A DNA stretch of 32,122 bases from Prevotella sp. UBA1104. Lineage in GTDB: Bacteria; Bacteroidota; Bacteroidia; Bacteroidales; Bacteroidaceae. Of this stretch, positions 15,394 to 23,459 are shown piece by piece; within the stretch, counting starts at the first letter, position 1; the number at the start of each line of letters is the position of its first letter. The position numbers were made by a program, and so were the translations under genes. The stretch covers positions 1 to 32,122 of the forward strand of contig DCBP01000026.1 in assembly GCA_002314055.1 (NCBI GenBank). The letters run 5' to 3'. The notes beneath the pieces are model-generated. The model had not been told where the DNA came from, searched no databases, and worked only from the letters and a program-made list of their open reading frames with translations.

Positions 15394-16167
15394 ATGGGAA
15401 AAATAATAGCATTGGCAAACCAAAAGGGTGGAGTGGGAAAGACTACTACCACAATAAACCTCGCTGCTTCGCTGGCAACGCTCGAGAAGAAAGTACTCGT
15501 AATCGATGCCGACCCACAGGCTAACGCTTCGAGCGGTCTCGGCGTGAACTCCAAGGATGTTGACTGTTCTCTATACGAGTGTATCATTGATCATGCCGAC
15601 GTTAGGGATGCCGTGTATACAACCGATATCGACGGACTGGACATTATTCCAAGTCATATTGACCTCGTGGGCGCAGAAATAGAAATGCTTAATCTTGACC
15701 ATCGCGAACAAGTGATAAAACGCTTGCTTCAGCCTATAAGAGGGGATTATGATTATATCCTGATAGACTGTTCTCCGTCGCTTGGCCTTATCACTGTCAA
15801 TGCGCTGACGGCAGCCGATTCTGTCATTATTCCTGTACAGTGTGAGTATTTTGCCCTTGAAGGAATCAGCAAGCTGCTTAATACTATAAAGATCATAAAG
15901 AGCAAACTGAATCCGAAACTTGAGATTGAAGGTTTCCTGCTTACGATGTATGACAGTCGTCTGCGCCTTGCCAATCAGATTTACTATGAAGTGAAACGAC
16001 ACTTCCAGGAGCTGGTGTTCAAGACTGTGATACAGCGAAACGTAAAGCTCAGTGAGTCGCCAAGCCACGGACTGCCTGTTATCCTCTATGATGCCGACTC
16101 TACGGGAAGCAAGAACCATCTTGCCTTGGCTAAGGAAATTATAAACAAAAACGAACAAAGTAAGTAA
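15394..16167 (+). CDS. parA: Chromosome-partitioning ATPase ParA/Soj
   Basis: A 257-aa deviant-Walker ATPase that, with ParB, segregates chromosome origins. The Walker A motif is KGGVGKTTT (residues 11-19) with the signature Lys, followed by VLVIDADPQANASSGLG, ILIDCSPSLGLITVNAL and VIIPVQCEYFALEG. Length and motifs fit the chromosomal Soj type rather than plasmid ParA, since there is no N-terminal HTH extension. It is followed 14 bp later by parB. Confidence 0.94.
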   Translation: MGKIIALANQKGGVGKTTTTINLAASLATLEKKVLVIDADPQANASSGLGVNSKDVDCSLYECIIDHADVRDAVYTTDIDGLDIIPSHIDLVGAEIEMLNLDHREQVIKRLLQPIRGDYDYILIDCSPSLGLITVNALTAADSVIIPVQCEYFALEGISKLLNTIKIIKSKLNPKLEIEGFLLTMYDSRLRLANQIYYEVKRHFQELVFKTVIQRNVKLSESPSHGLPVILYDADSTGSKNHLALAKEIINKNEQSK

Positions 16168-16181
16168 ACGTAAATATATAA

Positions 16182-17072
16182 ATGGGAGTACATAAGAGAT
16201 ATAGCGCTTTGGGACGTGGACTCGACGCCCTTATATCAACTGATGACGTGCGTCCTCAGGGAAGCTCAACGATTAATGAAATTGACATCGACAAGATAGA
16301 GGCTAATCCTAACCAGCCCCGAAGGGAGTTTGATCAGGAGGCTTTGCAGGAACTTGCCAACAGTATTCGGGAGATTGGAATAATTCAGCCGATTACCCTA
16401 AGGCAGGTCGATGACGACAAATACCAGATTATTGCCGGCGAGCGACGCTGGCGTGCATCGCAGATAGCTGGGCTGACAGCTATCCCTGCTTATATCCGTA
16501 CTATAAAGGACGAGAATGTAATGGAGATGGCTCTCGTGGAGAATATCCAGCGAGAGGATCTTAATGCTATAGAAATTGCTTTGGCGTATGAACATCTTCT
16601 CTCGAATACCGGTATGACACAGGAAAAGGTGTCGGAGCGTGTGGGGAAGAGCCGAACGGCAATTACCAATTACCTGCGCTTGCTGAAACTGCCGGCTCAG
16701 GTGCAGATGGCTTTGCAGAAGAAGGAGATTGATATGGGGCATGCTCGTGCGCTGCTCTCCATCGACTCTCCGTCGCTGCAGATAAAGGTGTTTAAGGAAA
16801 TACAGAAAAACGGATATTCTGTTCGTAAGGTAGAGGAAATAGCAAAACAGCTGAACAGCGGCGAGAATGTGGTAAGCGGAAAGAAGGTGATTGCTTCCAG
16901 CAATCCGTTGCCTGAGGAGTTCAACGTGTTGAAGGAAAAGCTGTCAACATTCTTCTCTACAAAGGTGCAGATGACCTGTTCTGCAAAGGGAAAGGGGAAA
17001 ATCAGTATCCCGTTTGCCAATGCCGAGGAACTGGAACATATCCTGGCGGTTCTTGATAAAACGCATGAATGA
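16182..17072 (+). CDS. parB: Chromosome-partitioning protein ParB/Spo0J
   Basis: A 296-aa parS-binding CTPase. The N-terminus has the ParA-contacting RYSALGRGLDALI. The CTP-binding ParB box includes GERRWRAS (about residues 86-93) and ENIQREDLNAIE. The HTH follows at MTQEKVSERVGKSRTAITNYLRLLKL. The C-terminal dimerisation domain is shorter and diverged. The stop overlaps the next gene by 8 bp. No obvious parS was found by eye within the window. Confidence 0.94.
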   Translation: MGVHKRYSALGRGLDALISTDDVRPQGSSTINEIDIDKIEANPNQPRREFDQEALQELANSIREIGIIQPITLRQVDDDKYQIIAGERRWRASQIAGLTAIPAYIRTIKDENVMEMALVENIQREDLNAIEIALAYEHLLSNTGMTQEKVSERVGKSRTAITNYLRLLKLPAQVQMALQKKEIDMGHARALLSIDSPSLQIKVFKEIQKNGYSVRKVEEIAKQLNSGENVVSGKKVIASSNPLPEEFNVLKEKLSTFFSTKVQMTCSAKGKGKISIPFANAEELEHILAVLDKTHE

Positions 17073-17880
17073 TAATTTAATCCGGCTTAGCGTGTATAGC
17101 AACATTAGAAGAATATTCTCTTGCCTCGTGGCTGTTGTCGCTTCAGCTGCAGTATGGGCTGAGGAACCGATAATACGACAGTCGGAATCCTCGACTTTGT
17201 TGGAACTGCAAGACTGTTCTGACTTCTCTGGTTTCTCGAAGCCATCCGAGTCGTCATATGAGTCTTGTATGTCATGTGAGTCTTATACCTCCGACTCTTC
17301 CGACACCCTTATATATAATAAGGTGGACAGCCTTTCTGCCATGTCAAAGAAAAAGGTGAAGCGCGATTGGGCAACATGGGCTCCTGATCCTAAGCGTGCC
17401 ATGTGGCTTGCGATAGTGCTGCCCGGTGCCGGACAGATATACAACAGGAAATACTGGAAACTTCCTATCGTATATGGAGGAATTCTTGGATGTGCGTATG
17501 CCTGGAGGTGGAACAACCAGATGTTTCGCGACTATTCTCAGGCTTACATGGACATAATGGACGATGATCCGAATACGCAGAGCTATAATCAGTTCTTGCA
17601 TCTTGGTATGCAGATAACGGATGAAAACAAGGAGAGATACCAAAACCTGTTTAAGCGTCGTAAAGACTATTACCGCAAGTATCGCGACTTGAGCATCTTC
17701 TGTTTGATAGGAGTTTATGCCCTGTCGGTAATAGATGCTTATGTTGATGCCTCACTGTCGCAGTTTGATATTTCTAAAGATTTGAGTCTTAGGATAGAGC
17801 CGTCGGTTATCAACAACCACTCTTCGGCTAACCCGGTGAAGAGCTCGTCTCTCGGATTGCAGTGCTCGCTGAACTTCTGA
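17065..17880 (+). CDS. DUF5683 membrane protein
   Basis: A 271-aa protein of the Bacteroidetes DUF5683 family, of unknown function. The ATG at 17065 was chosen because it overlaps the parB stop by 8 bp and gives a signal-peptide-like start (SCLVAVVASAAVWA, then EEP). An in-frame ATG at 17014 lies inside parB and would spoil this. A Ser-rich linker (about residues 50-90) is followed by the conserved core WAPDPKRAMWLAIVLPGAGQIYNRKYWKLPIVYGG with one or two membrane segments, and a second hydrophobic segment near DLSIFCLIGVYALSVIDAYVDA. Its place after parAB and before a lytic transglycosylase gene suggests an envelope role. That is inference. Confidence 0.8.
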   Translation: MNDNLIRLSVYSNIRRIFSCLVAVVASAAVWAEEPIIRQSESSTLLELQDCSDFSGFSKPSESSYESCMSCESYTSDSSDTLIYNKVDSLSAMSKKKVKRDWATWAPDPKRAMWLAIVLPGAGQIYNRKYWKLPIVYGGILGCAYAWRWNNQMFRDYSQAYMDIMDDDPNTQSYNQFLHLGMQITDENKERYQNLFKRRKDYYRKYRDLSIFCLIGVYALSVIDAYVDASLSQFDISKDLSLRIEPSVINNHSSANPVKSSSLGLQCSLNF

Positions 17881-17904
17881 GCTTTCTGATAGTTCTGAGT
17901 TATC

Positions 17905-17967
17905 TGTTCTCCCAGTTCTCTCAGAACTCTCAGAACTCTCAGAACTCTCAGTTCTCTCAGCCCTCTC
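17905..17967. repeat. 9-bp tandem repeat array (AGAACTCTC / AGTTCTCTC)
   Basis: Five clean 9-bp units occupy 17914-17958 (AGTTCTCTC, three AGAACTCTC, AGTTCTCTC), flanked by degenerate units at 17905-17913 and 17959-17967. AGAACT and AGTTCT are reverse complements, so neighbouring units can form hairpins such as AGTTCT-CTC-AGAACT. The array fills the 127-bp spacer between the DUF5683 gene and the mltD-like gene. Confidence 0.9.
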
Positions 17968-18007
17968 CGAGCCTTCAAAAAATCTCTCCCAGAAAAAAAA
18001 CAAGAAG

Positions 18008-19378
18008 ATGATAAAAATAAATATAAAAAGTCTGGCTCTTGCAGCCGCCCTCCTCTTAGGAGGCAGCAACATGCTGTATGCCCAGACCGATGATGAAAAG
18101 GAAATAAAAGTAAAAGACAAGGATGGCAACGAGGAAATCATCGATGTGCCGGAGTCTATGGATACAGAGTTTGATAACCTGTTGCAGGAGTATTACTCAA
18201 AGAAATATCTGAAAGAGGATGGCGACTGCAACTACCGCGACGAGAACAGAACTTACGACAAAGAGGTTTATATCGACCGGTTGAAGAGGCTGCCGAATAT
18301 CATGGAGATGCCTTACAATGAAATAGTGCAGAAGTTTATCGACAGATACACCGGACGTCTGCGCCGTTCCGTAGGTTATATGCTCGGGGCATCAAATTTC
18401 TATATGCCAATCTTTGAGGATGCCCTCGAGGCTTATGGAGTTCCGCTCGAACTGAAGTATCTTCCGGTTATCGAGTCGGCGCTCAACCCGAAAGCCGTGT
18501 CAAGGGTCGGCGCTGCCGGATTGTGGCAGTTTATGCCGTCAACTGGCAAGCAGTATGGACTGGAGATAAATTCGCTCGTCGATGAGCGTCGCGACCCGGT
18601 GAAGTCATCGTATGCCGCAGCAAGGTATCTGCGCGACCTGTATAGAATTTATGGCGACTGGAGCCTCGTTATTGCTGCATACAACTGTGGTCCGGAGAAT
18701 GTGCGCAAGGCAATACAGCGCTCAAACGGAGAGACTGACTATTGGACGATATATCCATATCTTCCGCGCGAGACAAAGGGATACGTTCCGGCATTCATCG
18801 CCGCAAACTATGTAATGACATACTATTGCGACCATAACATCTGTCCGATGCGTACCACGTTGCCGGCAAAGACCGATACCGTGCAGGTTAGCCGTGATGT
18901 GCATTTCAAGCAGATTGCCGATGTCTGCGGAGTTGACATCGAGGAGCTGCGCGCTCTTAATCCGCAGTATCGCCGCGATATAGTAAACGGCAGTTCAAAG
19001 CTCTCGTCAATCCGCTTGCCTATCGCCGTTGTGAACTCGTTTATTACCAATGAGGACTCTATATGCAATTATCAGGCAGACCAGCTCTTTACCCGCCGCT
19101 CGCTCGTAGAAGTGGCAGAAGAGAGTCAGCCAAGATATTCGTCTTCTAAGAAAACATATTCCCGCAGTTCAAAGAGCTCCCGCAGTTCGAAATACAGAGA
19201 CCGCCGCGGAAAGAAAGGACGCAAGAACAAGGAGAGAACAAAGAGCGTGAAGGTAAGAAACGGCGACACTCTTTCGGAGATAGCCGAGAGAAACCACACT
19301 ACCGTGAAGAAACTTCGTAAGCTCAACGGCATAAAGGGTAATAATATCCGTGCCGGAAAGAAGATAAAGGTGAAGTAA
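18008..19378 (+). CDS. mltD: MltD-like lytic murein transglycosylase with LysM domain
   Basis: A 456-aa periplasmic or envelope enzyme that cleaves peptidoglycan glycan strands. A signal peptide (LALAAALLLGGSNMLYAQ) is at residues 9-26. The SLT domain is at about residues 140-260, with the catalytic Glu in PVIESALNPKAVSR, then GAAGLWQFMPSTG, YAAARYLRDLY and AAYNCGPENV. A Ser/Lys/Arg-rich linker at about 375-410 (RSSKSSRSSKYRDRRG) leads to one C-terminal LysM (VRNGDTLSEIAERNHTTVKKLRKLNGI). E. coli MltD has two or more LysM and a lipobox; here there is one recognisable LysM and no lipobox Cys. Confidence 0.9.
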   Translation: MIKINIKSLALAAALLLGGSNMLYAQTDDEKEIKVKDKDGNEEIIDVPESMDTEFDNLLQEYYSKKYLKEDGDCNYRDENRTYDKEVYIDRLKRLPNIMEMPYNEIVQKFIDRYTGRLRRSVGYMLGASNFYMPIFEDALEAYGVPLELKYLPVIESALNPKAVSRVGAAGLWQFMPSTGKQYGLEINSLVDERRDPVKSSYAAARYLRDLYRIYGDWSLVIAAYNCGPENVRKAIQRSNGETDYWTIYPYLPRETKGYVPAFIAANYVMTYYCDHNICPMRTTLPAKTDTVQVSRDVHFKQIADVCGVDIEELRALNPQYRRDIVNGSSKLSSIRLPIAVVNSFITNEDSICNYQADQLFTRRSLVEVAEESQPRYSSSKKTYSRSSKSSRSSKYRDRRGKKGRKNKERTKSVKVRNGDTLSEIAERNHTTVKKLRKLNGIKGNNIRAGKKIKVK

Positions 19379-19418
19379 AAACTCACCGCATCCATTAACA
19401 ATTAAATGTCTGAATATT

Positions 19419-21710
19419 ATGGGTGAACAATTAAATCCAGACAAGGAGAGGGAAGCTGCCGATGCAAAAATGGTGGATGATGCCTTTCATCATCTACTCG
19501 ACAGCTATTTGGCTTCGCGCCATAGAAAGAAGGTGGACATCATAACTAAAGCCTTCAACTTTGCAAGACAGGCGCATAAAGGTGTGCGACGCCTGTCGGG
19601 CGAGCCGTATATCATGCACCCTATCGCCGTGGCGCAGATTGCTTGCTCGGAGATGGGACTCGGCTCCACGAGTATCAGTGCCGCATTGCTACACGACGTA
19701 GTGGAAGATACGGATTATACCGTAGAGGATATACAGAACATGTTCGGACCGAAAATCGCACAGATTGTAGACGGACTGACTAAGATTTCTGGTGGAATCT
19801 TCGGTGAACAGGCTTCGGCACAGGCAGAGAACTTCAAGAAGCTGCTGCTTATGATGAGCGACGACATTCGTGTAATCCTTATCAAAATCTGCGACCGTCT
19901 TCACAATATGCGTACCCTCGACGGTCAACCGCCAAACAAACGCTACAAGATTGCCGGAGAGACGCTGTACATATATGCTCCGCTCGCCAATCGTCTCGGA
20001 CTGAACAATATCAAGACCGAGTTGGAAAATCTAAGCTTTAAGTTTGAACATCCCGAACAGTATCAGGCGATTGAAGAGAAACTTGCCAGCACTCAGGAAT
20101 CAAGAGACTCCCTCTTCGACAGTTTTACGGCTCCTATCCGTGAGGCTCTCGACAAAATGGGGTTTGAGTATAAAATAAAGGCAAGGGTAAAGAGCCCGTA
20201 TTCCATCTGGAACAAGATGCAGCAGAAGCAGGTGTCGTTCGACCAAATCTATGATATCCTTGCCGTTCGCATCATATTCAAGCCCAAGAAGAAAGACGAG
20301 GAGGTTAACGAGTGCTTTAACATCTATGTGGCAATCAGTCAGATATACAAGTCTCATCCCGACCGCCTTCGCGATTGGGTGAACCACCCTAAGGCTAACG
20401 GATATCAGGCTCTCCATGTAACACTTATGAGTAAACAGGGAAAATGGATTGAAGTGCAGATCCGTTCCGAGCGCATGGACGAGATTGCCGAACAGGGATT
20501 TGCTGCCCATTGGAAATATAAGGACGGAGTGGCGACAAATGGCGAGTTCTCTGAGGATGAGGGAGAACTGAACAACTGGCTTCGCACGATAAAGGAAATT
20601 CTCGACGACCCGCAGCCGGATGCCATGGATTTCCTCGACACCATAAAGCTTAACCTTTTTGCATCGGAGATTTTTGTCTTCACGCCGAAGGGTGAGATTA
20701 AGACGATGCCGGCTGGATGTACGGCTCTCGATTTCGCTTTCCAGATTCATACTTTCCTCGGCAGTCATTGTATCGGTGCCAAGGTGAACCATAAACTCGT
20801 GCCGCTGAGCCATAAACTGAGCAGCGGCGACCAGGTGGAGATTCTCACATCCAACTCGCAGCACGTGCAGCCATCGTGGATTAATTTCGTTTCCACGGCT
20901 AAGGCTAAGACTAAGATTCAGGCTATCTTGCGCCGTGAGGGTAGGGAAGTGCAGAAGCGCGGCGAGGAAATCCTCGACGAGTTCCTGAAGCGTAACTCCC
21001 TGGAGGTTACTTTCTCTGTATTGAACAAGCTCTGTGCTTTACACGGCATAGAGAAGCATGAACAGCTGTTGCAGGCTCTTGGCGAGAAAAACATTATCCT
21101 TGGTGAGCAGGACATTAAAGAACTGCAAGGCAAGGGTAAGAAAAAAACTGAAGAAACGGTTAAGGGATGGCGTCGCTATGTGCCGTTCCTCGGAAAACAG
21201 AAGAAGACTGAGAAAACGGAAAAAACCGACGAATACATCGTCTTGCCTACCGACTTCAACCGTAAGAAGCCTATCTATATCAACGACGACAATATACACC
21301 AGTATATCTTCAAGTCGTGTTGTCATCCTATCCCCGGCGATGACGTCTTGGGATATATCGACGGCAAGAACCATATCGAGATACACAAACGCTCCTGTCC
21401 GGTGGCGTCGAAACTGAAGTCGAGCTACGGCAACCGTATTCTTGACGCTAAGTGGGACATGCACCGCAAGCTCTTCTTCGATGCAACGATTTCTATAAAG
21501 GGTATCGACCGCATTGGAATGCTGAACGAGGTAACAAGTGTAATCTCCGGACAGTTCGACCTGAATATCCATAAGCTGACAATATCAAGCAACGACGGCA
21601 TATTCTCTGGAGTCTTCGAACTGCTTATCCACGACCGCACGGATGTGGAGACAATTATTAAGAATCTAAAAACAATAAAGGGTGTACAGGAAGTAAACCA
21701 GACTGTGTAG
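19419..21710 (+). CDS. RelA/SpoT-family (p)ppGpp synthetase/hydrolase
   Basis: A 763-aa long RSH protein controlling the stringent-response alarmone. The HD hydrolase domain at about residues 45-200 retains LLHDVVEDTDY and ICDRLHNMRTL, so hydrolase activity is likely. The synthetase domain (about 240-380) has RVKSPYSIWNKM, DQIYDILAVRII, GYQALHVTL and EVQIRSERMDEIAEQGFAAHWKYK. A TGS domain (FTPKGEIKTMPAGCTALDFAFQIH) is near 425-490, then an ACT domain at the C-terminus (ATISIKGIDRIGMLNEVTSVI). A Lys-rich insertion near 570-610 (KGKKKTEETVKG, KQKKTEKTEKT) is lineage specific. Both catalytic halves look intact, so it is probably bifunctional. Confidence 0.93.
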   Translation: MGEQLNPDKEREAADAKMVDDAFHHLLDSYLASRHRKKVDIITKAFNFARQAHKGVRRLSGEPYIMHPIAVAQIACSEMGLGSTSISAALLHDVVEDTDYTVEDIQNMFGPKIAQIVDGLTKISGGIFGEQASAQAENFKKLLLMMSDDIRVILIKICDRLHNMRTLDGQPPNKRYKIAGETLYIYAPLANRLGLNNIKTELENLSFKFEHPEQYQAIEEKLASTQESRDSLFDSFTAPIREALDKMGFEYKIKARVKSPYSIWNKMQQKQVSFDQIYDILAVRIIFKPKKKDEEVNECFNIYVAISQIYKSHPDRLRDWVNHPKANGYQALHVTLMSKQGKWIEVQIRSERMDEIAEQGFAAHWKYKDGVATNGEFSEDEGELNNWLRTIKEILDDPQPDAMDFLDTIKLNLFASEIFVFTPKGEIKTMPAGCTALDFAFQIHTFLGSHCIGAKVNHKLVPLSHKLSSGDQVEILTSNSQHVQPSWINFVSTAKAKTKIQAILRREGREVQKRGEEILDEFLKRNSLEVTFSVLNKLCALHGIEKHEQLLQALGEKNIILGEQDIKELQGKGKKKTEETVKGWRRYVPFLGKQKKTEKTEKTDEYIVLPTDFNRKKPIYINDDNIHQYIFKSCCHPIPGDDVLGYIDGKNHIEIHKRSCPVASKLKSSYGNRILDAKWDMHRKLFFDATISIKGIDRIGMLNEVTSVISGQFDLNIHKLTISSNDGIFSGVFELLIHDRTDVETIIKNLKTIKGVQEVNQTV

Positions 21711-21748
21711 ACAGCGTTCTCCGAGTCTTCCCTAAAAAAACAACAACA

Positions 21749-22726
21749 ATGAAAAATCTTTTCCTTTCCATTTTGCTCGCCCTGGCGAGCATACCGGTTG
21801 CTCAGGCTGCCAATAAATATGACAATCCCGACACGCTCTTTGTGGCACGCGACGGTACGGCAGAGTTCCGCAACATCGACGATGCACTTGAAGTTTGTCG
21901 TGCCTTCATGGAATACCATAAAGTGATTTTCGTGAAAAACGGAACGTACAAGGAGAAACTCATCATTCCGTCGTGGCTCACAAATATTGAGATTTGTGGC
22001 GAGGACCCGGAGAAGACCATTATAACTTACGACGATCATGCCAACGTCTTCATTCATGGCACCGACCGCAAGATGGGAACTTTCCGTACATATACAGTGC
22101 GTGTAGACGGCAACGACATTACATTCAAGAACATTACCATTGAGAATAATGCCGCCCGACTCGGACAGGCAGTTGCTCTACATACTCAGGGCGACCGACT
22201 CGTATTTGTAAACTGCCGTATCCTCGGCAACCAGGACACTATCTATACTGGCGGCATCAACACCCGTCTGTATTTCAAAGACTGCCATATCGAGGGTACC
22301 ACAGATTTCATCTTCGGTCCGTCAACGGCATGGTTTGAGAACTGTACCATTCTTAGTCGCATCGACTCTTATATCACCGCAGCTTCCACTCCGCAGAACA
22401 TAAAATATGGATATGTCTTCAACCATTGTCGTCTCCTTGCAGCCGACGGAGTGAAGAAAGTATATCTCGGCAGACCATGGCGTCCGTATGCCCACACTCT
22501 GTTCATGAATTGCGAAATGGGCAGTCAGATACGTCCCGAGGGATGGTTCAACTGGAGCAATCCGCAGAACGAGAAGACTGCACGCTACGAGGAATATAAC
22601 AACCGTGGTGCAGGAGCTTCGCCAAAAACACGTGTAGCATGGAGCCGTCAGCTCTCGAAGAAAGAAGCAGCACAGGTAACACTCCAAAACGTGTTCAGAC
22701 AGAACGACGGATGGATGCCGGAATGA
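21749..22726 (+). CDS. Pectin methylesterase (CE8), secreted
   Basis: A 325-aa carbohydrate esterase family 8 enzyme that removes methyl groups from homogalacturonan. A signal peptide (LFLSILLALASIPVAQA) precedes the right-handed beta helix. Family motifs are GQAVAL near residue 138, QDT with D163, GTTDFIFG with D186, and LGRPW with R242; the two Asp and the Arg are the known catalytic residues, so it looks active. It lies 38 bp after the rel gene on the same strand but belongs functionally with the glycan-uptake genes about 700 bp downstream. A pectin-linked role for that locus is a reasonable guess. Confidence 0.92.
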   Translation: MKNLFLSILLALASIPVAQAANKYDNPDTLFVARDGTAEFRNIDDALEVCRAFMEYHKVIFVKNGTYKEKLIIPSWLTNIEICGEDPEKTIITYDDHANVFIHGTDRKMGTFRTYTVRVDGNDITFKNITIENNAARLGQAVALHTQGDRLVFVNCRILGNQDTIYTGGINTRLYFKDCHIEGTTDFIFGPSTAWFENCTILSRIDSYITAASTPQNIKYGYVFNHCRLLAADGVKKVYLGRPWRPYAHTLFMNCEMGSQIRPEGWFNWSNPQNEKTARYEEYNNRGAGASPKTRVAWSRQLSKKEAAQVTLQNVFRQNDGWMPE

Positions 22727-22772
22727 TTTGAAAGATTTACAATAATATCATAAAAAGTTTTTTGGTGATTTT

Positions 22773-22865
22773 ACCCTCACACCCTCACACATAGCTCTCA
22801 AAGCCCCTGTTTATCGGGGCTTTAGATGGTGAGGGTAAGTGTGAGGGGTGTGAGGGTAAGTGTGA
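22773..22865. repeat. Nested inverted repeat with CCCTCACA motifs and inner terminator hairpin
   Basis: The left arm ACCCTCACACCCTCACAC (22773-22790) pairs with GTGTGAGGGGTGTGAGGGT (22839-22857) with one bulged G. Between them AAAGCCCC (22800-22807) and GGGGCTTT (22816-22823) form a perfect 8-bp stem. TGAGGGTAAGTGTGA also occurs twice directly (22830-22844, 22851-22865). The inner hairpin could terminate the rel/pectinesterase transcripts, although the T tract is short. Confidence 0.85.
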
Positions 22866-22867
22866 TG

Positions 22868-23263
22868 AATGGTGGAAATAAGGAATACTATTATACATTT
22901 TATCAGCACTGCTTATATTATTTAACGTCAGCGTTACTATGTAATAACAGGAGTATTTGGTGCTTGCACCAAAGGTGCAGGTACGCAGCACAAAAAGTGC
23001 TACTTCTATTTACTCCCTCGATTTCGTATCTTAATGAAAATTCTACTACCCCTCACCATCCAACACACTTGCTCTCATACCTGAAATACAGATAAACATA
23101 AAAATAAAGGACACAGGCTACAATTCTAAACCAAACTTTTTTCAGTCAATATATAGTTGCTGATTTGTTTTATTGGTTTTCGTCTAAAACCGAAAGTTTT
23201 TGTAATACATAATAGGAAGTAAACGTTAAAACTTTGTTCTAAATTTAAAAAACTTTTTAGAAT
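22868..23263. other. Hairpin-rich intergenic region upstream of susC
   Basis: No convincing protein gene. TTTGGTGC-TT-GCACCAAA (22956-22973) is a perfect hairpin, and its right half, GCACC (22966-22970), can instead pair with GGTGC (22974-22978), so two exclusive folds exist. AGCAC (22987-22991) and GTGCT (22997-23001) make a further hairpin. GGTTTT (23175-23180) pairs with AAAACC (23186-23191). TTCTAAA (23238-23244) and TTTAGAA (23257-23263) form an inverted repeat immediately upstream of the susC -33 element and may be an operator. Confidence 0.6.
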
Positions 23264-23266
23264 GTT

Positions 23267-23297
23267 TTGCACATTGCAGAATTCTATATATATTTGC
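23267..23297 (+). promoter_or_regulatory. susC promoter
   Basis: TTTG (23267-23270) and TATATTTG (23290-23297) are separated by 19 bp, an excellent Bacteroidetes promoter. The start near 23304 leaves a leader of about 155 nt before the ATG at 23460. The initiation region TATATATTTGCACC, then TAAT, closely matches that of the ior promoter at 1422. Confidence 0.75.
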
Positions 23298-23459
23298 ACC
23301 GTAATCAAACTATAAACCGTTTTTCGAAAGAATTCGGACTACTAAAATTAAGGTCCGCTAAGTATATACACATTATATATTATAGGCATAGCGCAAGCGT
23401 TGCCGAACAAGCGTACCGAGAGTGAGATGCTACTAACTAATAATCAAAACAAAACATTT

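Noticed and set aside
17014..17064. Upstream ATG for the DUF5683 gene
   Set aside because: It lies inside parB and puts charged and aromatic residues before the signal peptide. ATG 17065 gives a normal 8-bp overlap.
15241..17072. parS site near parAB
   Set aside because: I looked for a GTTCCACGTGGAAC-like 16-mer palindrome around parAB and did not see one. It may be elsewhere on the chromosome; a computed scan would settle this.
22826..23095. 89-aa frame in the susC upstream region
   Set aside because: It runs through the CCCTCACA repeats and hairpins, has no recognisable domain, and shows low-complexity composition.
23400..23459. TTG start for susC adding 20 residues
   Set aside because: The added residues are polar and precede the natural signal peptide; ATG 23460 gives a typical SusC start.
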